This document shows positions 17,406-24,418 of a DNA stretch of 64,000 bases, one piece after another; positions within the stretch are counted from its first letter, which is position 1, and each line of letters opens with the position of its first letter. Position numbers and translations under genes: made by a program. The notes under the pieces are model-generated. The model was given only the letters and a program-made list of their open reading frames with translations. It was not told the origin of the DNA and ran no database searches. Source of the DNA: Methylotetracoccus oryzae (lineage in GTDB: Bacteria; Pseudomonadota; Gammaproteobacteria; Methylococcales; Methylococcaceae). The stretch covers positions 119,873-183,872 of the forward strand of contig NZ_SRSH01000010.1 of assembly GCF_006175985.1 (NCBI RefSeq), given 5' to 3'.

Positions 17406-18365
17406 TCAACGAATCGGCTTCACTTTGTCGGGCTTTCGCTCGTAGACCCGTCGCGTGGTGGTCGGCGACTGATGCCCGAGAAGTCGCATCGCATCCGTGT
17501 GTTCTGATCCGGCTTTGGCGCGGAGATCATGGAAGTTGAATCGCTCGGCGAGCGCGCCGCTAGTGAGGCACTTAGCCATGAGTCGTTGCCACGCAGTCTG
17601 AAAACCGCTGGACGAAAACTTCAGTCCTTCCCGAGTGACGATGAGGTACATCGACTCGATGCGCCGGGGAGTCGCGCGCGCTAGGTTGTAGGCGGCCTTC
17701 AGGCCCTCGGTCCATTCGAAGATCTGGCGCTTGCCGGTCTTGCTCTGCTGGACGTGAATGCCGTCATCGCGACATTGCTGTAGCGTCAGTGCAAGTATGT
17801 CGGCTTGTCGCATGCCGGTAAGCACCGCAATCTGCATCGCGGCCCTAATCGGTTCAGGTGCCAGTGCATGCACCGACTCATACTCATGGTCTTCAACATA
17901 CCGTGTGCGAGGTTTCTCCGCGTTACGGGAAACCAACCGACAAGGGTTGTCTGCGACCAGCCCCCACCGGACCGCGTAGCGGAAGACATGCGACAGTAGC
18001 GCCTTTTCCCGATTTGCTCGCACTGGGGCCGCTCGGGCGTCCATGTATTGGTAGATCTGCTGCGGGGTAATCTTGCTCGGTGTCATGTGACCGAAGGCCT
18101 TGCCGAGGATCGCGAGTTCTCGTTCATTGTCTTTTCGCGTGCGAACCGCCTTCTGCGGCAACACCTCGCCGGCGTAGCGGGCAAAGATGTCTGCCATCGT
18201 GACAGCCGGTCGCTCCAACCGGAGTTTCGCCAACTCCGCGTACATCTCGGCTTCCGTTTTGCCAAGACGGATCCACTTCTGGTCTTCGTCGACGAAGTAG
18301 TACGCACCGTGTGATCGGTAGACACGCTGCGGCAAGCCTTTATCGTGTTTGCGTCTTCTTCCCAC
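17406..18365 (-). CDS. tyrosine recombinase (integrase)
   Basis: The 319-residue protein carries the catalytic set of tyrosine recombinases: Arg in LTGMRQADIL, His-x-x-Arg in HDLRAKAG, His in LLGHQSPTTT and the nucleophilic Tyr in RRVYERK. The N-terminal part has a SAM-like core-binding domain and a short arm-binding segment. It should integrate and excise the element at tRNA-Lys. It ends 69 bp from the tRNA. The upstream DUF4224 gene overlaps its start by 26 bp, so the two are co-expressed. Confidence 0.93.
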   Translation of the reverse strand: MGRRRKHDKGLPQRVYRSHGAYYFVDEDQKWIRLGKTEAEMYAELAKLRLERPAVTMADIFARYAGEVLPQKAVRTRKDNERELAILGKAFGHMTPSKITPQQIYQYMDARAAPVRANREKALLSHVFRYAVRWGLVADNPCRLVSRNAEKPRTRYVEDHEYESVHALAPEPIRAAMQIAVLTGMRQADILALTLQQCRDDGIHVQQSKTGKRQIFEWTEGLKAAYNLARATPRRIESMYLIVTREGLKFSSSGFQTAWQRLMAKCLTSGALAERFNFHDLRAKAGSEHTDAMRLLGHQSPTTTRRVYERKPDKVKPIR

Positions 18366-18663
18366 GGGCTAGGGCCTCCAGGTTTGGTGTTTCGTGGGGT
18401 AACGGCCGTGGGCGAATTCCGAGTTGGTGGTCGTGCAGTGCAGCCCATGTGATCCCTGGGCGGCCGTCCTTACGCTTAATGTAACGTAAACCGGACTCCG
18501 CAAGGACACGGCACTGGCGGGATGGGTTGCGGTAGCCGGTTAGCTGATACAAGTCGTCGGCGGTCAAGAACTCGGAGCTGGGCAGACACTCTGTCCCGTG
18601 GGCTCTCGCCTCCTCGCCTCGCTGCGGCGCGGCTCCGCTACCCGAGCCGGACCGAACGCTCAT
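18340..18663 (-). CDS. DUF4224 domain protein, likely recombination directionality factor
   Basis: The 107-residue product contains the DUF4224 core (FLTADDLYQLTGYRNPSRQC followed by an arginine-rich RYIKRKDGRPG segment), a small winged-helix-like domain nearly always encoded next to integrases. It overlaps the integrase gene. Position and size suggest an excisionase or integrase cofactor. The N-terminal 25 residues are glycine/serine-rich, and the true start may be further downstream. Confidence 0.75.
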   Translation of the reverse strand: MSVRSGSGSGAAPQRGEEARAHGTECLPSSEFLTADDLYQLTGYRNPSRQCRVLAESGLRYIKRKDGRPGITWAALHDHQLGIRPRPLPHETPNLEALARGKKTQTR

Positions 18664-19118
18664 AACCGCCGGTGCGTTGAGTCAGGCTGGCGCGGCGCGA
18701 TGTGCCCAGACGTCGTCCCTGTTAAACCGACTGCCTCATTGTCCATCTTCACCGTCAGGGTGGCAGAGAGCTCCAACAGCGAGTCAACTTCGACCTGCCT
18801 CGCTTCACTAACCGCACAGCTGCCGTTTGATAGCATGCCCACTTCCGGGAGACGGCGCGGAGTGCAGCAGGCGAAGTAAGCCCGGACCAGCCTCCTGGAA
18901 ATAGGCGGATTTCCGCCTATTGCGATTTCAGCGACCAAGGCCTGAGTTTGTCGGTTCGCCAGCCAATACCGCGGCCGATGCCGCTGGGCATGGCCGGCCG
19001 CCTGATGCAGATCATTGCGGCAGTACCAACCGTCGGAATCTTTTCGGACGGGGATATCGGCGACGGATAGCGAGTTTGCAGCCAAAGGGTTCGCGTGCAC
19101 CGGAACAAGTGGACTCAT
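18660..19118 (-). CDS. KilA-N domain protein
   Basis: Residues 15-60 match the start of the KilA-N DNA-binding domain (LSVADIPVRKDSDGWYCRNDLHQAAG, then RPRYWLANRQTQALV). The C-terminal half departs from the family, so the domain may be degenerate or fused to another segment. The ATG at 19118 has GGAG upstream; the longer frame is a shadow of flhC. It is on the same strand and just downstream of flhC, so it likely belongs to the regulator-integrase operon. Confidence 0.6.
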   Translation of the reverse strand: MSPLVPVHANPLAANSLSVADIPVRKDSDGWYCRNDLHQAAGHAQRHRPRYWLANRQTQALVAEIAIGGNPPISRRLVRAYFACCTPRRLPEVGMLSNGSCAVSEARQVEVDSLLELSATLTVKMDNEAVGLTGTTSGHIAPRQPDSTHRRL

Positions 19119-19137
19119 GGCATGAACTCCGGGCAGG

Positions 19138-19677
19138 TCATAACGGCGAGGAGCGCCGTTTTTCCGTTCTCGGCCGTGCCCGCCGCTGCGGACAGAACGG
19201 GCAGGTCGGCGGCACCGGAGCCTCTGCGGCGACGAGATAGCCAATCCCACAGGAACCACAAGGCAGGAGGTGGACCGCTCCGTCGCAGAGATCGCGGACC
19301 AGCACAAAGGCCGCCGTGAAATCGAAGTCACGCCCGGTGCCTGTTTCGCCTCGCTGACCTCCCAGTTCCACGAACAGGTCGTAGCTGCGGATCAACGCAT
19401 CGACATCAATGTCCTGCAGCGCGGTCGCGTCAGCCAGGCGCCGGTACAGCAGTGCGTAGACTGACAATTGCGCCTGAACCCGCCGGTTGAGCATCAGGCT
19501 GGCGGTGTGATACAGGGGGCCGGAGGCCGCTGAGACCCCATGTACCGCCCGGTGCAACGCCCGGACTTCCTTGATCGGCAGCCCAGTGAGGTGCTGCACC
19601 GGCGTCGACCGCAGTCGGCGCTGCAGCAACTGCAGGGCCAGCGTGCGCTGGCGGTGTCTATGGAGCGACGGGGTCAT
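19138..19677 (-). CDS. FlhC-like transcriptional activator subunit
   Basis: The 179-residue sequence matches FlhC: the N-terminal helix with QLLQRRLRSTPVQHLTGL, the central helical part, and the C-terminal zinc site formed by CGSCG and CPFC. With FlhD it would form a hetero-oligomeric activator. On SXT and IncA/C elements the FlhDC relatives SetCD and AcaCD switch on conjugation genes, and the same job is likely here because no flagellar genes are present. It overlaps flhD by about 20 bp. The first ATG with good context is at 19677. Confidence 0.85.
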   Translation of the reverse strand: MTPSLHRHRQRTLALQLLQRRLRSTPVQHLTGLPIKEVRALHRAVHGVSAASGPLYHTASLMLNRRVQAQLSVYALLYRRLADATALQDIDVDALIRSYDLFVELGGQRGETGTGRDFDFTAAFVLVRDLCDGAVHLLPCGSCGIGYLVAAEAPVPPTCPFCPQRRARPRTEKRRSSPL

Positions 19678-19972
19678 CGTTGCTCCGGGTGGCCGCCGCC
19701 AAGACATGCCAGCGCAGATGGTCGGCACAGCGCTGCGCCGATTCCTGCCGCGCCAGTTCCCGCCACAGCTGCGGCGGCAAGCGCAGCGTGTAGCACAGCA
19801 CATTCGAGGCCGCGAGATCCCGCAGCGCCGACAGCGGGAGGCGGCGCAGCGCCGCGGCCGCGTCCGGGGTCACGCCCAGGAGCAACCGCGCCTTGTGCTC
19901 CTGACCGGAGACCAGCCATTCCCGCGCCTTCTGCAGAAACAGCAAGTTGAGATCGTAAATGTCGGCATCCAT
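19658..19972 (-). CDS. FlhD-like transcriptional activator subunit
   Basis: The 104-residue product is FlhD-like, with the typical MDADIYDLNLLFLQKAREW start and a GQEHKARLLLGV...LRRLPLSALRDLA helical body. I chose the ATG at 19972, preceded by GAGG; another ATG seven codons upstream is possible. It is the first gene of a minus-strand series flhD-flhC-kilA-N-DUF4224-int. A 49-bp module about 70 bp upstream recurs near trfA and trb. Confidence 0.85.
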   Translation of the reverse strand: MDADIYDLNLLFLQKAREWLVSGQEHKARLLLGVTPDAAAALRRLPLSALRDLAASNVLCYTLRLPPQLWRELARQESAQRCADHLRWHVLAAATRSNDDPVAP

Positions 19973-20038
19973 CAAGCAGGCCTCAGCGGTCATATCGGTT
20001 GGCTATCGGATTCCGACTGTACCGGGACTGCGTGCCCT

Positions 20039-20087
20039 TGTGCGGGCGAAAGCTCACCAGAATCGGCCGCTTTCCCGGGATTCTTGG
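20039..20087 (+). repeat. 49-bp duplicated regulatory module, copy A
   Basis: This segment matches the reverse complement of 32555-32603 at 45 of 49 positions, with a 28-base identical core beginning CGAAAGCTCACCAGAATC. A shorter relative sharing GCGAAAGCTCACCA lies at 32416-32429. Copy A is about 72 bp upstream of flhD, and the short relative is at the same distance upstream of trfA. A common regulator or promoter is the simplest reading. Confidence 0.7.
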
Positions 20088-20317
20088 TTTCGGAGGCGAA
20101 ATGACGCGGGTACCGAGCCTAGACCAGGGGTCCGGCGCGTGACCGCAAAGCCTGTCGGCGAAAGCAGCGTGATACATCGGGATGGCCTCGCTTCGATGAA
20201 TGAGGCCGACAGCATCCACCCGTTGTGTGAACGCCGTATGCGAAATTCGCGCGGATTCCGCGCGGAAGTGTGAAGACAATGTGAAGAAACGGCGCGGTTG
20301 CGCCGCAGGCGAGGCGT
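20088..20317. other. intergenic region between flhD and the sensor kinase gene
   Basis: No coding frame is convincing. With the module at 20039-20087 it makes up the 345-bp flhD upstream region, and it also receives readthrough from the sensor gene ending at 20318. Confidence 0.4.
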
Positions 20318-21740
20318 CTATGCCTGCGGCAACTGCAAGCGCGCGATGGCGCCGCCGTCGGGGTGATTGGTCACGTCGATCCGGCCGTGGTGCAGTTCGG
20401 CGATCTCGCGCACGAGGGTCAGCCCGAGCCCGGTACTGCGCTTGCCGCTGCCGGGACGGGGTAGGGAGTAGAAATGCTCGAACAGCCGGTTCCGGGCGTA
20501 GGCTGGAATGCCCGACCCCTCATCATGGACGGTGAGCGTGCAGTCATCACCCACCACCGAGACCGCGAGTTCCACCCGACCGGCCTCCGGCGAGAACTCG
20601 ATCGCGTTCTGCAGCAGGTTGACCACGGCACAGACCAAGAGCGCCCGTTGCCCGCGCACGGCCGCGCCGGCCGGTATCGCGGTGGTCACGGTCACGTGCT
20701 TGGTTTTGGCCTCCGGCGACAGGGCAGTGATCGCTTCGGTTGCGACGTCCGCCAGTCGGATCGTTCGCTTTTCCGTCAGGGTCCGCCGTGTCTCCACGGC
20801 TGAGAGTTCGAGCAGCCGCTCGACGACCGCCTGGAGGTGATGCACCGCCTCCTGGATGTGCGTGAGGAAGTGTTGCCGCTGCCCGCGCGACATGGAATCT
20901 TCCAACACTTCCGCGTTGGCCTGGATGGTCGCCAACGGCGTCTTGATCTCATGCGTCAGCGCCTGGATGTACTCCTCCACGTAGCGTCGTCCGGCGATGG
21001 CATCGCGCAGGACATCCAGCACCGTGCCCAACCAACCGAGAGTGCTCCGACCGACGTTGGGCAAGGCCCGAAAGTGCCCACGCCGCAACAGAGCAGCGTA
21101 CTCCGCCAACAGATCCAACGGCCGCAGCCACCACAGCGTGAAGCCGCCAGCCAGCACGAGCAGAGCGAGGCCCAGGTACAAACCGCCCAACAGAAAATGC
21201 CAGCGCGCGGCCCGGAGCGACAGTTCAAAGCCGACGATCGGCTTACCGACCCGAACTTCGCCGATGGCTCGCGCCTGCCACAGGATCGGCGCGGCCACGA
21301 CCACCATCGAGCTCAGGGCGTCCGTGGCCGGATTGCGATCCAAGCGCGCAGTGTAGCGATCCAGCGCGACGTCGTCGGACTGCGATGCGGGTGTCGCAGC
21401 CAGCACCTCGGGACGGTGTGAGTCGAACAAGGCGCGACCGGTCTGATCCGTCACATGGATGTGCAGTGCCGAGGGAGTCTCACCCGCAGGACTCGGCGCC
21501 GTCGCGTGGGACGCGTGCTGGCACCAAGGGTGCCAGCACGCGTCCCACCCGGTCCGGGTGCAAGTGACCCTGGTGCAGGTCGGCCGCGAGCAAGCGGGCG
21601 ATCACTTGCGCGGTGTCGGTCAGCAGGGCTTCAGTCGCGGCGCGACACTGCCGCTCCAGGTCCCGGGCCTCCTGCCAGATCAAGCCGGCGAGCAGGACTT
21701 CCAGCCCCAGCAGCAGTCCGAGTGTCAGTCGGCGGCGCAT
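20318..21740 (-). pseudogene. CreC-like sensor histidine kinase, frame split by a hairpin insertion
   Basis: The C-terminal part (20318-21454) has a transmembrane segment, HAMP-like linker, the H-box ALTHEIKTPLATIQAN, the N-box NLLQNAIEFSPE and ATPase boxes GSGIP and STGLGLTLV. It closely resembles CreC. The N-terminal part (21740-21480) starts MRRRLTLGLLLGLEVL with a signal-anchor helix but is in another frame. The shift falls at a perfect 43-nt inverted repeat (21506-21548). Removing 43 nt joins the two frames exactly (HPDR to ATAPSPAGETPSALHIHVTD). The kinase is probably inactive as sequenced unless recoded. It partners the CreB-like regulator 5 bp upstream. Confidence 0.8.
21506..21548. 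repeat. perfect 43-nt hairpin inserted in the sensor kinase gene
   Basis: Two 20-base arms, GTGGGACGCGTGCTGGCACC and its exact reverse complement, flank the 3-base spacer AAG. Because 43 is 3n+1, insertion shifts the kinase frame. The sequence looks like a REP or miniature mobile hairpin. Confidence 0.85.
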
Positions 21741-21745
21741 CCCAC

Positions 21746-22426
21746 TCAGGCCTCTTCCAGGGCGTAGCCCTCGCCACGATGCGTGCGAATCGGGGACAGG
21801 CCCGGCTTTACCGCGTCCAGTTTCGCCCGCAGCGCCTTGACGTGTGCGTCGATCGCCCGGTCACACCGTTCCTCGGGATGTTCCCAGACCTGGTCGAGTA
21901 ACTCCTCCCGGCTGAAGATGCGTCCTGGGCGACGAATCAGGAGTCGCATAATCCCGTACTCAAAGCGGGTCAGCGCCAGAGCCTGGCCGTGATAACGGAT
22001 CTGCCGTCGTTCCTCGTCGACGCGAAAAACTCGCGCCCGATCGTGGGCGACGGGTGCCACGGCGTGGGCGCGGCGCAAGGCGGCGCGCACCCGCGCGACA
22101 AGTTCCCGCAAGCAGAACGGTTTGACAATGTAATCATCGGCGCCGAGTTCCAGACCCGCCACCCGATCGATGGCCTGCGAACGGCCTGTGACGAACAGAA
22201 TCGGTGCGGCGCACAGGGTACGGATCGCGTGGAACAGATCGAAACCGTTGGCGTCGGGCAAGCCGATGTCCAGCAGGATCAAGTCGAAGGTCACGTTCCG
22301 GAGGGCCAGCAGCGCATCGGCGCCGGTGGCGCGGATCTCCGGAAGGAAGCCATCGGACCCCAACCGGAACGCCACGGCCTCCGCTAAGGCGGGCTCCTCT
22401 TCGATGATCAGGATGCGGGACGGCAT
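21746..22426 (-). CDS. CreB-like response regulator (OmpR family)
   Basis: The 226-residue protein has a receiver domain (EEE acidic cluster, phosphorylated Asp in LILLDIGLPDANGF, Thr in FVTGR, Lys in YIVKPFCLREL) and a C-terminal winged helix with ALTRFEYGIMRLLIRRPGRIFSREELLDQVW. It resembles CreB. It precedes the sensor gene on the minus strand with a 5-bp gap. Targets are unknown; control of nearby element genes is possible. Confidence 0.88.
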   Translation of the reverse strand: MPSRILIIEEEPALAEAVAFRLGSDGFLPEIRATGADALLALRNVTFDLILLDIGLPDANGFDLFHAIRTLCAAPILFVTGRSQAIDRVAGLELGADDYIVKPFCLRELVARVRAALRRAHAVAPVAHDRARVFRVDEERRQIRYHGQALALTRFEYGIMRLLIRRPGRIFSREELLDQVWEHPEERCDRAIDAHVKALRAKLDAVKPGLSPIRTHRGEGYALEEA

Positions 22427-22585
22427 AGGTGAAATCCTCCTTGAAACAGCGGGTAAGGGCAGTACCGAGACCGGTTACTCAGAGGATAGAACATGCCACG
22501 CCGCGGTGGACCTGACGGTGGCTGGGCGAGGCATAGCCCGCGGTCCCGGTCGGCGCACCGAGCGGGGCTATTCAATCCCGGCCGA
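22427..22585. other. upstream region of the two-component operon
   Basis: No gene is seen. The stretch holds the promoter region for the CreB-like gene and runs into the iteron array. Confidence 0.4.
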
Positions 22586-22692
22586 CTCGTTATACGACCG
22601 ACGCGGACTCGTTATTCGGCCGACGAATTCGTTATACGACCGACGGAAGACTCGTTATACGACCGACGCAAAGCTCGTTATACGGCCGACGC
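22586..22692 (+). repeat. iteron array (five 19-bp repeats)
   Basis: Copies of CTCGTTATACGACCGACGC lie at 22586, 22608, 22628, 22651 and 22674, each with zero to three changes and a period of 20-23 bp (about two helical turns). Repeats in phase on one face of the helix next to DnaA boxes are typical of iteron-controlled plasmid origins, where a Rep/TrfA protein binds. Confidence 0.85.
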
Positions 22693-22817
22693 CCAGGAGG
22701 TTGGCCAACTTCGCGGGAAGCCGCGCCAGCCCCGGGCTGCAGGGCATTTGGCCAAGGCCGTTTCGGCGTTGCTAATCTTTCTTTAATCTTATTTTTAATC
22801 TTTAAGTGTCAAAAAAC

Positions 22818-22845
22818 TTATCCACAGCGATGGATGTTATCCACA
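22818..22845 (+). promoter_or_regulatory. two DnaA boxes
   Basis: TTATCCACA occurs twice, 19 bp apart, as perfect consensus DnaA boxes. They immediately follow the AT-rich stretch of the origin. Confidence 0.85.
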
Positions 22846-23391
22846 GATCACCGACTGCCACGGACATGCCCAAAGGCCGGTAGAGCACTCGAAAGCCGCT
22901 GTGAGTGGCCGAGACGAGGTTCGCGCAGGGTTCTCGTGAGTCCGGCTAAAATGCCGGCTTCGCAGTGAGGCAGGTTCGTGCAATAGGGGGGCAGCGACAC
23001 GGGTAAGGATCTGAAGGGATCCGGGGATGGTCGACAGGTCATTGGATCAATGGCCAGTCCTGTCGTTCGAGTCTCTTGCGGGATCACGTCAGCCGCGCCT
23101 GCGCTCTTGACTCCCGAGGTGGTCGTTCAGGTGGCCGCTTTGATCGGCCAGCGGACGTGCGGGAGCTACCGTCATATGTCCACTCCTCGCCGACAACGGT
23201 CAGTCGGACCGATCGATAGCCGCCGTTCTCGAACGGCCGCTTTCCCAAAAATTGAATGCGGGCAGCGTGATGCGAAGGGACATTAGTGCCTTCTGGGACA
23301 TTCAACGGCTCAACGGCTTCTATGCAGCCAGTCAGCGGTCGTTGGAAAACAGGCGTTAAAATGCTTTTATGCTATCCGCGGCATGGGTTGA
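22846..23391. other. intergenic, no gene recognised
   Basis: About 550 bp right of the origin. I see no coding frame with support. The part around 23100-23270 contains imperfect palindromic, repeat-like sequence, but I could not assign it. Confidence 0.4.
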
Positions 23392-24102
23392 TTATGCCCC
23401 GAGTGTGAGTTCGCTGACCGAGGCATTGGCTGACACGAGAAAGATCCGTTCAAAGCAGTGCGTCAGCTTTAGCTGCCTAAAGGTCACAGCGTAGGAGTCG
23501 GCGTCGGCAAGCCAGTAGTCGTTCTGCATGGCTAACCAGATTGGCTTTGGTAAAAGCGCGCAGATCTGACTCTTCACGCGGGTACGGTCCTCGAGAAGCT
23601 CACGTACGTTACGTACCGATGTCCGCCGAAGAATTCGCGTTCACCACGAATTCGACGATCTTTTTTCCAGAAGACTGATTGGGGATCACTGACACACACG
23701 TCCTTGCGCCCTCAATCTCTCGGTCCAGTAGCATTCCCGTCTCCGGTATTAAGGCGACTTCAGCAACGCATTCCACTAGCCGTTTTCGGAATCCAGGCGC
23801 GTTTGAAACGGGCACCCACAAGCCAACGAGCAGACTGACGGCATCAGGATGTGATGAACCACTCTGGAAATTGAGATCCTCAAGTAGGCTCAGTCTGAAG
23901 GAATCCTGAGTCACCCGGTTGCCAAGGTCCCGTCCGGCAACAAGGTAAACTCCGAGAGCCGCGTAACTTCAACCCCCACACTAAACGGACCGTTGACGAG
24001 GTAGAGATCGGTGGGATCTTCGCCGTCAGATGCCGACACCCTCGACGCCCCGCCAAGGAAGTCAAGGAGGCACCTAACTACGAACGCTTCATCGCGCCGC
24101 AC
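23392..24102 (-). pseudogene. degenerate gene of unknown family, at least two frameshifts
   Basis: Three successive minus-strand frames join head to tail: 24102-23911 (MRRDEAFVVRCLLDFLGG...), then a frame continuing as NRVTQDSFRLSLLEDLNF to 23609, then one continuing to 23392 (VKSQICALLPKPIWL). Together they would make a protein of about 235 residues. Each junction needs a one-base shift. The protein-like texture is good, but I cannot name the family. It sits just left of a foreign helicase gene. Confidence 0.5.
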
Positions 24103-24418
24103 GGCAGCACCTATGCATCAATCGGAGCACCACGCTGGCGTTCGAATTCGGTGCCACGGAGACTCGGCGTATCAATGAGCATGCGAACCAAGAAAAGGCG
24201 TTCGTACGGCTCTTGCCGGAGTGGTTAAACCGACGCGCCTGACTTGTCTATGGGCTATTCTTTGGTGAAAGGATTCTCCCGGCACCAGAAGACTTTTTCT
24301 CTCCCAGCATACATTTAGGTTTGTGGGAAATGCTTTGTGAACCACGACCAACGTGAAAATTTCCCGGGCTACGCGACGTTTGCCGTGGCGTCGTACGCCC
24401 CTGCATCGAGAGTGCAGT
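24103..24418. other. intergenic upstream of the helicase gene
   Basis: One plus-strand frame ends TTLAFEFGATETRRINEHA... and stops at 24242. It has no start and may be the tail of another lost gene. Base composition becomes AT-richer toward the helicase. Confidence 0.35.

Larger units (their letters stand above)
22586..22845 (+). other. oriV: putative vegetative replication origin oriV
   Basis: Three classical parts are in order: five iterons (22586-22692), an AT-rich stretch of about 45 bases (22770-22816, with several TTAATCTT-like runs), and two perfect DnaA boxes TTATCCACA at 22818-22826 and 22837-22845. A TrfA-type initiator is encoded 8.6 kb away at 31427. I infer a plasmid-type origin that can replicate the excised element. 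Confidence 0.78.

Noticed and set aside
21506..21548. A sigma-54 promoter-like match (GG-N10-GC) inside the hairpin
   Set aside because: The -12 part lacks the TTGC context and the match follows from the symmetry of the hairpin. No target gene or activator site is arranged around it.
22586..22692. The repeat array as a CRISPR
   Set aside because: Repeats are 19 bp with 1-4 bp gaps and changes inside the repeats. There are no unique 30-40 bp spacers and no cas genes, while DnaA boxes follow. An iteron array fits better.
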